Assembly (NCBI RefSeq): GCF_003330725.1
Contig: NZ_CP030840.1
Span: 2,976,001-3,040,000 of the forward strand
Direction: 5' to 3'
DNA: 64,000 bases
Source: Acidisarcina polymorpha
Lineage (GTDB): Bacteria; Acidobacteriota; Terriglobia; Terriglobales; Acidobacteriaceae
The notes under the pieces are model-generated. The model did not search any database, had not been told where the DNA came from, and saw only the letters and a list, made by a program, of their open reading frames with translations. Shown piece by piece: positions 1 to 9,841 of the stretch. The stretch's first letter is position 1; every line of letters begins with the position of its first letter. Both the position numbers and the translations under genes were made by a program.

Positions 1-141
1 CAGCCAAATCTTATGAGGACCGGGCACTACACCGCGAAGCTTCATCGTGAAGTCGTAGGCATCTTTCATCTCCGGCGACATCTCACCGACCGGCGTCTCC
101 TGAAAACGGCCGAAGGTACCAAAATCGCTAATTTCTGCCAT
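1..141 (-). CDS. Carboxymuconolactone decarboxylase family protein (N-terminal part, runs off window)
   Basis: Only the first 47 codons are visible, read leftwards from an ATG at 141-139. The ATG is preceded by a clear GGAGGA ribosome site. The peptide begins MAEISDFGTFGRFQETP and continues with a segment typical of the N-terminus of CMD/AhpD-like proteins (SPEMKDAYDF, then VVPGPHKIWL). Family members are small helical proteins acting as decarboxylases or alkylhydroperoxidases. The active-site cysteines lie outside the window, so the enzymatic class cannot be decided. Confidence 0.6.
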   Translation of the reverse strand, partial: MAEISDFGTFGRFQETPVGEMSPEMKDAYDFTMKLRGVVPGPHKIWL

Positions 142-376
142 GTATCCTCCGGTGGTTGCAGCGAGAGCGCGGATGAGGTAAATTTTTACCTCATCCGCGC
201 CCAAACCGCCCTCTGCGTGTGAGCAAACACAGAGAATAGATGCGTTCGCGACGCCTATACCCGTTGACACAGGGGAAAACGGAGTTGCGCCTATGCTACA
301 GTGACCGCAAAGCAGCACCACTTCTCGTCGCATCTCATCCCCGAAGCCTTCGCATTCGCTACACGGAGACGCGAGA

Positions 377-1345
377 ATGCCGTCAACAAATATACGTCAA
401 GCCAAGCTCTCAACAGTCGCCCTCTTTCCGCCCAAGTACTTTTTGGAGAATCTTGCGGTGCGCGAGGACAATTCAATTCTGGTAACCGTGGCAAACCATC
501 ATGAATTATGGTTTGTCCCATCGGCTATTAGAGGGCAAACAGTCGTACCATTGTTGTTGTTTACATTTGCTGAAGTGGCGTGCGGTATCACGGAAGTCGA
601 GCCGGACGTTTTCTATGTTGCCACAGGAAACTTCTACACATCGCACGAGGCGTATCTTCATCGGTTGGATCTGCGCAACTGGCGCGTTGGTACGTCAATC
701 CATCCGGAGATGGTGCTGCAACTCCCCCCTCTAGCCCGGGGATTGAATGGTAGCTGTCTGATCGCGCCTGGTGTGTTACTGATAGCAGATTCGTTCGCGA
801 GCCTAATCTGGCGCATCGACCTGCCCCAGGAAGGGGGCACCCCCAAGGCTCGTGTTTGGACGAAACATGAAAGCATGGGCTATTACCCCGGCCAACTGAA
901 ACCCGAACAGCCAGGCGTCAATGGCGTACGTTTCGCGAAGAAGACCAATTATCTTTACTACACCGCGACTGCCAAGAAGCTGTTCATGCGTATACCCGTT
1001 GATCCGGAGACGCACGATCCGGCAGGAGAGCCCGAACTTGTGGTCGCCGGTAGGATGGGAGATGATTTCTGCATCGACGAGGATGCTGGATTCGTATACC
1101 TGACAACCCACCGCCAAAACACGATCGACCGCGTCTCGATGAATCCTGCCGAGAACAGCGGATTGACGGAGAGCGTAGCAGGGGATCCCTTCAACGAAGA
1201 ACTCATTGGACCATCCAGCGGTGCCTGGAGCCGAATGCCAGGAGAGTATGGGAAGGTAGCCTTCTTCCTCTCCGATGGCGGCACGGCATCGCCTCCTCCC
1301 GACGGGATCGTGCGACCAGCTAAGCTTCTGCGTGTTGAGTTTTAG
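377..1345 (+). CDS. SMP-30/gluconolactonase-like beta-propeller protein
   Basis: A 322-residue protein without an obvious signal peptide. The repeated strand pattern (for example GNFYTSHEAYLHRLDL, then GVLLIADSFASLIWRIDL, then GVNGVRFAKKTNYLYYT, then DDFCIDEDAGFVYLTTHRQN) is that of a six-bladed SMP-30/gluconolactonase/LRE-like propeller. Such enzymes open sugar lactones with a bound divalent metal. I cannot place all metal ligands by eye, so substrate is unknown. The stop is TAG at 1343-1345. It stands alone, divergent from the CMD gene on its left and followed by a broken SnoaL-like gene. Confidence 0.6.
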   Translation: MPSTNIRQAKLSTVALFPPKYFLENLAVREDNSILVTVANHHELWFVPSAIRGQTVVPLLLFTFAEVACGITEVEPDVFYVATGNFYTSHEAYLHRLDLRNWRVGTSIHPEMVLQLPPLARGLNGSCLIAPGVLLIADSFASLIWRIDLPQEGGTPKARVWTKHESMGYYPGQLKPEQPGVNGVRFAKKTNYLYYTATAKKLFMRIPVDPETHDPAGEPELVVAGRMGDDFCIDEDAGFVYLTTHRQNTIDRVSMNPAENSGLTESVAGDPFNEELIGPSSGAWSRMPGEYGKVAFFLSDGGTASPPPDGIVRPAKLLRVEF

Positions 1346-1590
1346 TACGTTTCTGAAGTCCTCAATACGTGAGGTATTCTTCGGACGGAAGGGCTCTGGT
1401 GCTAGCACGCACTGCCGGCCGGACAGACGCCTCCGGCCGTCATCGCTAGCATTTCCGGGGTGTTGGAAGGGGCTGCGCGATCGTGGTGCTGCTAGGCTCT
1501 GTTGCAAGGCAACGGTCGACCGTGCCCCTCGCCGCGGGCACGATGAAGCGTTCGACTCGATCCGCCTTGCCGTAGAATCTGCACTCCCCT

Positions 1591-1992
1591 TTGAAACTGA
1601 CCACAAATTCAGATTATGAGGCTGACGTGGAACAAGCGAAGGCACCCCAATGGATCATTCACTTAGTCGACGAGATTGATTCTGTCCGGTTCGGCGAGGC
1701 CTTCCAGAGGTTCGCCCCAGATAGGGAACTATTGTTCGGAAGTCACCGCTCTGATGGGCAGAGGGAGATACAGGAGTAGTTCCGTCGAATGCATATTCCT
1801 ATGGAGACAAAGCATCAGATTAGCGAAGTCTGGGCAGGCAGTCATCGAACTTATGTCCTCGGTGAAGTCAAGATGATTAAGAAGACGGAACCCCGCGAAC
1901 TATCTGTCGAACCATTTCAGTGGATGTTCTATGAGGACGAGGGCGGTGGCGGACTATTGCGGAGATGGCTGGTCACGGCAGGACCGGTATGA
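1591..1992 (+). pseudogene. SnoaL-like (NTF2 fold) protein interrupted by an in-frame TAG
   Basis: Two short reading frames, 1591-1779 and 1789-1992, are in the same frame and separated only by a TAG at 1777-1779 and three codons (FRR). Read through, the product is about 133 residues. It has a SnoaL-like pattern: an acidic N-terminal helix, GQREIQE-stop-FRRM where the family has a helix, then strands such as HQISEVWAGSHRTYVLGEV and a C-terminal LRRWLVTAGPV. The start would be the TTG at 1591, with no strong ribosome site. Fold assignment rests on pattern only. The in-frame stop makes it a likely pseudogene. Confidence 0.4.
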
Positions 1993-2157
1993 ACTAGCGG
2001 AGGCAGGGAGACACACATCTGTCCAGGGAAGGCGCTGCCGGGAGCTTCCTTGACGGCCCGGTGAAGGTCTGCGCACTTCAATCTATCGCACCGCAGGAAA
2101 CAGCCATTTGTAAGCCAATGAAGTATTGCCGATCCTGGCGAGAACTGGAGGAGGGCC

Positions 2158-3117
2158 ATGGAGATTGTTGCGACTCAATTTGGAGACCCCGATGTGCTCA
2201 AAGCTGTCAACACCGAGCCGCGAACGCCCCTGAAAGGAGAGGTTGCGATCCGACTTCGCGCGATCGGTGTGAACCATCGAGACTACAAGATCTACGCAGA
2301 CCCTTCGTATACAAGATCGCGTGGTCAGAATCTGCCAACTTTTCCTTTGCGCCTTGGAGTGGAGGCAGCGGGCGTGGTGACTGCAGTGGGTCCAGAGGCA
2401 GTCGGACCAGCAGGGCCGATCATAGCCGGAGACGAGGTGATCGCGTATCGCATCGACGGAGCTTATGCGGAAGAAATCGTTGTATCAGCATCGCAGGTGG
2501 TCCCCAAGCCGGACCAGCTTTCGTGGGAACAAGCGGCGACCATGATGCTGGATGGGACGACAGCTGTGCACGCGCTTGCCGCGGTTCGTATACGGAGAGG
2601 CGAAACTGTGTTACTCCACGCGGCCGCGGGCGGCGTGGGGCTTGCGGCAGTGCAGCTTGCGGTGATGGGTGGGATTCGTGTGATCGGTACAGCTTCCGAG
2701 AAAGATTTCGAGATGCTCCGCCGATACGACGTCGAACCCGTGGAATACGGACCGGGGCTTCTTAATCGTGTCAACGCAGTTGTTCCTGGTGGCGTGGATG
2801 CCGCGCTTGATTTCGTTGGATCCGATGAGGCCCTTGATGTATCCCTGGAATTGGTCAGGGATCGCTCTCGCATCGCAACGATTGTGGCATTCGATCGGGC
2901 CAAAGACATCGGCATTCAGGCCATAGGCGGCGCGGCCGGAGAGGATCCGTCCGGCTTGGAAGTTCGCAAGTATGCTCGACTCCGCCTCACCGCGCTGGTT
3001 GATGCGGGAGCTTATGACGTGATCGTAGGGCGCGTCTACCCACTTTCTCGGGCTGCGGATGCACATTGGCTGCTATCCAAGGGCGGCTCCGGTGGGCGGA
3101 TTGCTTTGGTTCCGTAG
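2158..3117 (+). CDS. Zinc-independent MDR alcohol dehydrogenase / NADPH:quinone oxidoreductase
   Basis: A 319-residue medium-chain dehydrogenase/reductase. The N-terminal GroES-like domain includes GVNHRDYKIY (about residues 37-46) and GVEAAGVV (67-74). The Rossmann domain has the quinone-reductase nucleotide motif HAAAGGVGLAAVQLA (154-168). The catalytic and structural zinc cysteines of true alcohol dehydrogenases are absent, which fits the quinone oxidoreductase branch (QOR/zeta-crystallin). It probably reduces quinones or enones with NADPH in the cytoplasm. ATG at 2158 follows a strong GGAGGAGG ribosome site. The gene lies upstream of a broken NDH-2-like gene on the same strand. Confidence 0.85.
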   Translation: MEIVATQFGDPDVLKAVNTEPRTPLKGEVAIRLRAIGVNHRDYKIYADPSYTRSRGQNLPTFPLRLGVEAAGVVTAVGPEAVGPAGPIIAGDEVIAYRIDGAYAEEIVVSASQVVPKPDQLSWEQAATMMLDGTTAVHALAAVRIRRGETVLLHAAAGGVGLAAVQLAVMGGIRVIGTASEKDFEMLRRYDVEPVEYGPGLLNRVNAVVPGGVDAALDFVGSDEALDVSLELVRDRSRIATIVAFDRAKDIGIQAIGGAAGEDPSGLEVRKYARLRLTALVDAGAYDVIVGRVYPLSRAADAHWLLSKGGSGGRIALVP

Positions 3118-3192
3118 CTCGAGCTTCCCTGAGCGGCCGGCGTCTAGGACACTGGTCGCAGTGTTAATCGATGAAGATACTTGAGGTCAACG

Positions 3193-4385
3193 ATGCAGTC
3201 ACCGAAAAAAATCGAAGCTAAAACAAACCTCCCGATCGCTGAACACATAGTAATTCTCTGAGGAGGCTTTGCCGGTTGGTACGCCGCGCGGGAGCTCGCC
3301 CTTCGTCTGGCTCGCGAACACCAGATCACGCTGATTGATCGTGTAGATCATATGTTGTACACGCCGATGTTGACGGAGGTCGCTGGGGGGACACTCAGAC
3401 CCGCTGATATTGCTGTTCCAGCAAAAGAGCTCCCCAAGCGAGTCGTCTTCGTGAGGGGTGAAGTCCTTTCGGTTGACGTGGCCTCCAAGCAGATAACGCT
3501 TACAGACGGAAGCGTCATGCAGGCAACGCAGCTAGTTTTCGCGTTGGGAGCTACCACGAACTATGATCACGTTCCCGGTGCATCCGAAAACAGTCTCGCG
3601 CTGAAGTCCCTCGACGACGCACAACGAGTTGTTGCGAGAATAAACGAGGTTGTTACGCTCGCCGCGAAGTGCACTGATGCAGAGGAGCGACGCAAGCTGC
3701 TGACCATTCTCGTCGCCGGTGGAGGCTACACGGGCGTGGAAACGATGGCGGCGGTCGTCGAGCATTTTCGTCGCAAAGGGAGGGCTGTACACATTGATCC
3801 CGACGAGATGAGTTTTATGCTCATCGAACCGACAGAACGGCTTATGCGCGAAACCAGCGCTACTCTAGCCGCGTACAGTCAGAAGGAACTCGAGCGAGAT
3901 GGCGTCCGGGTAATGTTGAACACAGGGGTGAGTAGCGTTAATGGGAGAGCCGTGCAGCTCACCGACGGCTCGCGCTACGAAACTGGCCTACTGATTTGGG
4001 ACGCGGGGATAACACCGAATCAGCTTCTGGAGAAGTTAGACCTTTCAAAAGGAAAACACCACGGAGTGCTTACAGACCAATGTCTTCGGTGCAGAACCGG
4101 CCAGGAGTTTGGGCCGTAGGAGATTGTGCGGAGATTCCAAAGGCGAATGGGAAGGAAACCTACGCTCCAACAGCCCAGAACGCTACGCGAGAGGGTACGT
4201 GGCTGGCTCGGAATGTGAATGCGGTGCTTCGAGGACGCGTTCCGAGACCCTTTCGCTACAAGATGCTCGGACAGCTGGCATTGCTGTCTCATCGGCGCGC
4301 AATCGCTGATCTGCTGGGTTTGAAGATAGAGGGTTTCATCGCATGGGCTATTTGGTGGGCCATCTACACTCTCAAGCTGCCTTAA
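3193..4385 (+). pseudogene. NDH-2-type FAD/NAD(P)-dependent oxidoreductase, stop codon plus frameshift
   Basis: Reading from ATG 3193, the frame reaches IVIL-stop-GGFAGWYAARELA: a TGA at 3259-3261 replaces the first glycine of the FAD-binding GxGxxG motif. The same frame resumes and carries the NADH-binding ILVAGGGYTGVETMA. Near 4085 the frame must change by one base to reach VQNRPGVWAVGDCAEIP, the second FAD motif, and continues to 4385. The product would resemble type II NADH dehydrogenases, membrane-associated and non-proton-pumping. The usual C-terminal amphipathic tail is short or missing: after the TAA at 4383-4385 the frame continues as WNGRIGVL, which may be more of it. Two independent lesions make this a pseudogene. 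Confidence 0.8.
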
Positions 4386-4580
4386 TGGAATGGCCGTATC
4401 GGAGTACTTAAGAGTTTTTTTGCAAGCAATCGTCTCTTTGAGTTGGGTTCTATCTCGGAACAACGGCCGTTTTCAAAGAGTCACAAGCGGAGCCGAGTGT
4501 AAGTTCAAGTGGAATAGGCTTAGCAGCCGAGCTTTACAGTGCGGGTATAAACAATTTAGGAACAACGGCGAGTGGTCAAC

Positions 4581-5672
4581 ATGACAAGGGCGTTAGGCGT
4601 GGGCATTATCGGGGCAAGTGCAACACGCGGTTGGGCAAAGATCTCTCATGTTCCCGCCATACAGGGGCTTGCTGGATTGGAAGTGGTTGCCGTAGCTTCG
4701 GGCACCCAATCGAAAGCGGAAGAAGCCGCAAGGGCTTTCGGTGCGAAGACCGGCTATGCGGATGCTGAGGACCTGATCAAAGATCCCGCCGTGGACATCG
4801 TGACAATTGCGGTCAAGGTGCCCGATCACCGTGAGCTCGTGTTAGCGGCGCTGGAAGCGAGCAAGCACATCTACTGTGAGTGGCCTCTCGGCCGAAGTCT
4901 TGCCGAAGCAGAGGAACTAGCTGCTGCAGCAAAGGCGACAAAGGTTCACGTCCTTACCGGTTTACAGACTCGTCTGAATCCGGTCATGCTCCGTGCTCGC
5001 GACCTGGTCTCGACGGGTACTATCGGTCGGCCGCTCGCGGCTCGCATCTTCTCGAGCACGATAGCCTTTGGGCCCAAGGTGGAGACGGCGATGAGCTTTG
5101 CCGAAGATCCGGCGAACGGCGCCACTCTGGTGACGATTCAGGGAGCACATACGCTGGACTTTCGGATCGCCGTGCTAGGTCCGCTGACGGACTTGAGTGC
5201 CTTAGCGACGACGCAATTTCGCCAGACCACCGTCGGCGACTCGGCGACACAGAAGACAAGGTTGACACATGACCACCTGCTTGTTCAGGCTCGCGTCGGT
5301 GCAGCTATTCCTTTGTCAGTGGAAGTAGCTGGAGGACGACCAATCGATTCGGTTGCCTTCCGGATGGAAATAGATGGGGAGATGGGAACGCTCCACATAG
5401 ATGGGGGTGCACCGCGCGGCTTCCAGTCGGGAAAACTAATCGTTAGTTGGTGTGGCGAGCTCCAACACGTCGATGAAGGCGAGGGTGCTGCAATGCCGGC
5501 GGAAGCCGCGAACGTCGCACTTATGTATGCAGCACTGCGGAACGACTTTCTCTCAGGCACAGCCACTGTTCCCGACTTCGAACACGCAGTCCGATTGACC
5601 AAGCTGCTTAGTGACTTGACGGCATCCTCGCGAACCGGTTGCAGGAAACTGTCCGCGGATTGGCCGACCTAA
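4581..5672 (+). CDS. Gfo/Idh/MocA family oxidoreductase (Gal80-like)
   Basis: A protein of 363 residues beginning with a Rossmann motif (GVGIIGASATRGWAK). It carries CEWPLGRS where classic members have CEKP, and the C-terminal mixed-sheet domain of the family. CEWPLG is usual in the Gal80/oxidoreductase subgroup. These proteins oxidise or epimerise sugars or polyols with NAD(P), and the substrate is not evident. ATG 4581 is preferred over an in-frame GTG at 4572. Its TAA overlaps the end of a VWFA pseudogene on the other strand at 5669-5672, which may be a rearrangement junction. Confidence 0.8.
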   Translation: MTRALGVGIIGASATRGWAKISHVPAIQGLAGLEVVAVASGTQSKAEEAARAFGAKTGYADAEDLIKDPAVDIVTIAVKVPDHRELVLAALEASKHIYCEWPLGRSLAEAEELAAAAKATKVHVLTGLQTRLNPVMLRARDLVSTGTIGRPLAARIFSSTIAFGPKVETAMSFAEDPANGATLVTIQGAHTLDFRIAVLGPLTDLSALATTQFRQTTVGDSATQKTRLTHDHLLVQARVGAAIPLSVEVAGGRPIDSVAFRMEIDGEMGTLHIDGGAPRGFQSGKLIVSWCGELQHVDEGEGAAMPAEAANVALMYAALRNDFLSGTATVPDFEHAVRLTKLLSDLTASSRTGCRKLSADWPT

Positions 5673-6538
5673 GGAGCGTAGACGCATCTTTCATCTCGAA
5701 TGGAAGCGAATGCCTTGGCTTGGTCCTCCCAACTCTTGGAGAAATATGCTTTGCCTCCGGTGGCTCTGCTCATACGTTCGAAAACAGCGGTAGACTCCGG
5801 CTCCTTCGCCGCCTCTTGGGTGCTGATCATGTAAATGACGGTTACGGTGGACTGTGCCAGCTCAGCTACGTCTTCTGGAGGAACGACGCTTGCGTTGTCG
5901 GGGCCATTGGAGAAGACTACGATTACCTTTCAGCCGGTGACACACGCGGCGTCCTTCACGGTCAATAAAAGGCAGTTGTAGAGAGCGGCATCGTCTCCAG
6001 CTACTGTACTTCGTACACCTTGGAGCACGCGCCCCCGATCGGGGGTAAGCAAGGCCGCACGGAAGAGATTACGGCTGTAGGAGTAAAAGGCAACCTTATT
6101 CGCCTCCTGGAGGGAGCGAACAAAACCGGCGATGGCATCCTGCGCATAAACAAAGCCGCGATACATGTAATTGCTCGTGTCAAAGAGCACAAATACACTC
6201 GCGTCTTTGAAAGGGGAGGCAGCCACTTCAAGGACCCCGCTGGAGGTAGTTCGTTTGGCCTCATTAGGCACGGAACTGGTGATCGGAGATGGCGTCGTCG
6301 ATGCCTGACGAGTCTCATTGCCGTCTTCAAAGATGGCGATCTACTGCGGAATCTTATCCTCTATTATGGAGAATTCCTGCGGCGTAGGCCAATCACATAA
6401 TTCCCGTCGCGATCGGTGACCGCCACGTTGAGCTGCACCAGATTGACACGCACGTGGATACGGGACTCGTCTTCTTGGCCGGAGTTCCCGCCACACCAAT
6501 GAAGAATGAGCTGGCAGTGAGATAAGATAGCTTTTCAT
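5669..6538 (-). pseudogene. VWFA-related domain protein, copy A (frameshift and two stops, C-terminus missing)
   Basis: Translated on the minus strand, this is a typical acidobacterial VWFA-related protein in pieces. HVRVNLVQLNVAVTDRDG lies in one frame. A frameshift near 6395 leads to PQEFSIIEDKIPQ, then a TAG at 6341-6343. Next comes IAIFEDGNE through SVFVLFDTSNYMYRGFVYA (MIDAS-like DTSxxM) to a TGA at 5930-5932. After that VIVVFSNGPDNASVVPPEDV and TGGKAYFSKSWEDQ continue to 5669. The homologous region downstream of SIRDE is absent here, but a matching C-terminal piece lies at 9585-9802 on the opposite strand. Secreted VWFA-related proteins of this type have no known enzymatic function. Confidence 0.75.
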
Positions 6539-6939
6539 GAAATAAACCCTCCCGCGGTCGCGTCTTCATGCCGCTCAAACGCCTGGACGACTTGCCGCAG
6601 CTTAGGCAAACATGCACGGGCACAAGCTTTTTCTTCGATCCTCCTAGATCTCGGGTCGACATTTGCCCTCCAGTAAAGTAAATGGTTTGGCCACAAACAA
6701 GGGGTGGCTAATTAGCACCCACGGACCCTGACTGTATCTATCTGCAGGCACAGAGAACAAATTGGCATCAGTTTAAACACCACAACTGGTGACGTCCTGA
6801 ACCAGCCTCATAGCCATAGACCTCTTCCCGTGCCGCGCATGATTGAACGCAACGATGTTAGGTGATCGACCTGCCCCCTTCGGGGGCGTGAATTCCGAAG
6901 GTGGCGTACATCTCTTCTCGTTCCATTCAGAACCGCTCA
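6539..6939. other. Intergenic, no gene recognised
   Basis: About 400 bases between the VWFA relic and the 3' end of the amidohydrolase. Short reading frames on the minus strand continue the relic's alternative frames but show no recognisable protein. No convincing terminator or RNA is visible. Confidence 0.5.
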
Positions 6940-7953
6940 TCAAGGCACCAGCTTGAAAAGCCGATCGGCATTGCTGTGCATGATCTTCTCCAAGTCTGAG
7001 CTTGTCACAGGCAACGTCCGAATGAACCGCGTTGCTCCTTCCAACGGCACGAATGGATAATCGAGTGAAGCAAGAATCCTGTCTGGGCCGAAAGTTTTCA
7101 GAACAGTCTCAAACATTGCTGGATACGCGAAGCCGCTAATCGTGACGTGCACCTGCTGCAACAGCATTTCGCGCACTGTTCTGGCGGTTCCTTCGGCGAG
7201 CCTACGCGTCAGGATCTGATCAAAGCGGGTAAGCATCTCCGCCAGTCCCTCTCCTAGATGACCGATCACAAGCTGAAGCTTTGGATGGCGATCCAAGGAT
7301 CCGGAAAGAGCCATGCGCAGGACGTGGATCGCGGTGTCAGAGTGCCATCCCCAACCCGCGATAGATAAAAAGAACCCCAAGGGTTCTGGGAGGTGACTGA
7401 AGTAAGCGTCTCGCGCGGCCTTCGGAGGTATGCCAGGGTGCAGGTAAAGCGGCACTTCGAGTGCCTCGGCACGAGCGAGCAACGGCGCGTAAATAGGATC
7501 GTCAAGGAAGCGCCCCTCGGTTGCGCCACGAACCATGGCTCCTTTGAAGCCAAGTTGTCTGATGCAACGCTCAAGCTCGTCTGCGGACGCTTCCGGTGAG
7601 TTGAGAGGGAGGTGAGCAAGTCCTGCGTACCTGTCTGGATGCGTGGCAACGATAGATGCTAGACGATCGTTCACCTGTTTAGCCCATGTGACACCGGCTT
7701 CACCGTGAATGAGATCGGCCCCCGGCCCATCCCACGATAGAACCTGAACCGTAATTCCAAATTGGTCCATTGTTGCGATGCGTTTGTCACCGACTTCCAA
7801 CAGTTCCTCGAGGAAGCTAAGAACTCCATAGGGTTGATCACGTGACCAGTAACCCCTCTCTTTAGCGGTCCCCGGATCGATCTCGTGCACGCATTCAGAG
7901 ATCGTGAAGTGCTCTTCGAGTGTGACCAGACGCATGGGTTTATACTCCGACAT
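6940..7953 (-). CDS. Amidohydrolase-2 family protein (ACMSD / dihydroxybenzoate decarboxylase-like)
   Basis: A protein of 337 residues from the ATG at 7953. It starts MSEYKPMRLVTLEEHF, where EEH is the metal-binding pair at the end of the first strand in this TIM-barrel family. Other family features are VPLYLHPGIPP (metal His), LQLVIGHLGEGL (catalytic His) and SLDYPFVPLE (catalytic Asp near the C-terminus). Relatives are zinc or manganese decarboxylases acting on aromatic or muconate-type acids. Substrate here is not known. An upstream in-frame ATG at 8028 would add 25 residues that do not look like the family. The gene is in line with the alpha/beta hydrolase upstream, separated by 680 bases. 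Confidence 0.8.
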   Translation of the reverse strand: MSEYKPMRLVTLEEHFTISECVHEIDPGTAKERGYWSRDQPYGVLSFLEELLEVGDKRIATMDQFGITVQVLSWDGPGADLIHGEAGVTWAKQVNDRLASIVATHPDRYAGLAHLPLNSPEASADELERCIRQLGFKGAMVRGATEGRFLDDPIYAPLLARAEALEVPLYLHPGIPPKAARDAYFSHLPEPLGFFLSIAGWGWHSDTAIHVLRMALSGSLDRHPKLQLVIGHLGEGLAEMLTRFDQILTRRLAEGTARTVREMLLQQVHVTISGFAYPAMFETVLKTFGPDRILASLDYPFVPLEGATRFIRTLPVTSSDLEKIMHSNADRLFKLVP

Positions 7954-8637
7954 CGCATAAGACTTCTTACTTTGTGGGATGCCAGGGTGCAGCGAAGCAT
8001 TCGTCAGGAAGTCGGCGCGCTGGTGCAAATCTGTTTTGCGCTTTCCTCTGCAATGATCCGCAAAACCTTGAAGGTACCTTGTGCCGTACGCGCCGCCGTC
8101 CTAGTATTCACGCTTCGAGGATGAGCGTAGGTGAAGGCGGTACTTACAGGTATGCTGAAAATAAAGCTAGATCCAATTTCTTCTGCTAAGACTTCTATGG
8201 GAAACCTCGGCGCCAATTTGCTGCCGCCGTAGGGACCATGATCGAGCGTAGGGAAAACGGTTGTGCTCGACCCGACGAAGATGATGCTCCATCGCCAGCT
8301 AAATGCTTGGCGGCCTTTTGGATAGGTAAAGAAAGCACATCTTTCTTGGTGTCAAAGCCATCCTGCACGATGGTGCCGCTACAGTATCCGAAATAACTTC
8401 GCTTGCTCGAGACAAGACGGGTGATGATTGCGGATGAATTGAATGTGGGGACCACAGCCGCTAAGGTGGATACGAGAACCTGACTCTATTCATCCGCGAA
8501 TAGGGGAGTATCTTTGGAATGTCCCCCTCGATGGGATTTGGTCACCCAAGATAGACTGCTTTTAGTGATCTTTTTGCGGAAGAAAAACTATTCGTAAAAA
8601 GTGCTCGACCGGCAGGTCCTCGCGGTCGCCACGACTA
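7954..8637. other. Gene-poor gap with unassigned minus-strand reading frames
   Basis: Roughly 680 bases between two minus-strand enzymes. Two overlapping minus-strand frames exist, 8195-8455 (86 codons) and 8004-8216 (70 codons). Their composition is protein-like (for example KRSYFGYCSGTIVQDGFDT), and reading from one into the other gives a continuous-looking sequence, as in a frameshifted gene. I do not recognise a family. It may be a decayed gene or chance coding. Confidence 0.25.
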
Positions 8638-9513
8638 TCAAACATCTTCGCGGAAGAATCGTAGGAGTTCATCAGTGAGACGCCCTGGTTGCTCCTCGGG
8701 CACGTAATGGCCGCAGCCCTCGATCATAACGGCTCGCATATTCTTTGCCAACGGGCGAATCTCGCCTTCCAGATCCGCACCGAAGCTTGCAGTACCGCCC
8801 ACGGTGAGTACCGGCATCGAGAGTTTCGTGCTGGCGTATTCGCGATTGTGCTCGGCGTCCATTCTGTGAGCTCGGAAATAGGCGATGCCTGCGCGCAGTG
8901 CTCCGGGTGCCGCAAGCCGATCCGCATAGCCATCCAGCACGTCATCTTCAAGAGCGGCTGTGTTGTAGGCCTGCTGTCGCATGAAGTGTCGGACAAACAT
9001 CTTCTCGCGGCCGGTAATCAGGGCTTCAGCCAGGCCATTTGGCGCTTCAAACAGCGGGAGGTGGTACATGCGGGGATACTTATCGGCGTCATACAGTTTC
9101 TCGAGGCCCAAGCCGGGAAGCGCTGCTTCTATCAACACCAGTCGCCTTACCTCGGCGGGATACACCGAAGCGTAGGCGTAACCGACCATCATGCCGACAT
9201 CGTGACTGACGAGGTTGATCGGACCCAGCCCGAGTTGTCGAACGAGCTGGTAAACATCTTCGGCGACTGTGCGCTTGTCGTAGCCGGTGTCCGGTCGGTC
9301 GGAGTCCCCAAAGCCGCGGAGGTCGGGCGCTAGGACGGTGTAATGCGCCGCCAATGCGGGCATGACCTTGCGCCAGGCACGCGAGGTCTCTGGAAAGCCG
9401 TGCAGGAGAACGACGGGCTCGCCTGATCCGGCGATGCGATAGTAGATCCGAATGCCGTTTACCTCGGCTCTGCCGAAGGTGGCGTTAGAAGGATCCGAGT
9501 CGACATTTGCCAT
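8638..9513 (-). CDS. Alpha/beta hydrolase (epoxide hydrolase / haloalkane dehalogenase-like)
   Basis: A 291-residue hydrolase. The oxyanion-hole motif is VVLLHGFPETSRAW. The nucleophile elbow is NLVSHDVGMMVG, with Asp rather than Ser as nucleophile, which marks the epoxide hydrolase/dehalogenase branch. The C-terminal catalytic His lies in EGCGHYVPEEQP. ATG 9513 has GAGGAAA seven bases upstream and is chosen over an ATG at 9570 that would reach into a VWFA relic. Probably cytoplasmic detoxification of epoxides or halogenated compounds. The exact substrate cannot be read from the sequence. Confidence 0.85.
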   Translation of the reverse strand: MANVDSDPSNATFGRAEVNGIRIYYRIAGSGEPVVLLHGFPETSRAWRKVMPALAAHYTVLAPDLRGFGDSDRPDTGYDKRTVAEDVYQLVRQLGLGPINLVSHDVGMMVGYAYASVYPAEVRRLVLIEAALPGLGLEKLYDADKYPRMYHLPLFEAPNGLAEALITGREKMFVRHFMRQQAYNTAALEDDVLDGYADRLAAPGALRAGIAYFRAHRMDAEHNREYASTKLSMPVLTVGGTASFGADLEGEIRPLAKNMRAVMIEGCGHYVPEEQPGRLTDELLRFFREDV

Positions 9514-9584
9514 AAGGATTTCCTCGGCCGCCAGTACATGGGGCTCGTTTGTTGTTGTTGAATTAGTCACACAGGCCGAGCCGC

Positions 9585-9802
9585 GTGATCAGAGTTTTAC
9601 CATCAATCTAGCCCATCTTTACGCAATCAGCTATTACCCCCAGCCAAACCCCAACCATGGCTGGCGTTCAATCACCGTCAAACTGAACGGCAAAGACATG
9701 CGGAAGTATCACATTCGCACCAGGGACGGCTATCGCCTGCAACAGATAAAGTCAGACGAGGAAGACGTGGCCCATACTCTCACATCAAACACCACCAATT
9801 AA
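9585..9802 (+). pseudogene. VWFA-related protein, C-terminal fragment B
   Basis: The plus-strand frame reads LAHLYAISYYPQPNPNHGW then RSITVKLNGKDMRKYHIRT and RDGYRLQQ. This is the stereotyped C-terminal end of acidobacterial VWFA-related proteins, where the VWA domain is followed by HLYxxSYYP and a KYHVRTRxGY tail. No start codon or upstream VWA part precedes it. It abuts the divergent alpha/beta hydrolase. It covers the portion missing from copy A at 5669-6538, which lies on the other strand. Confidence 0.65.
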
Positions 9803-9841
9803 GGAACTCGTTAGTCTTCTGTCAGCGCATTGCAAAATGGA

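Noticed and set aside
803-1645. A 280-codon frame antisense to the SMP-30-like gene
   Set aside because: No recognisable protein; the plus strand has a coherent propeller.
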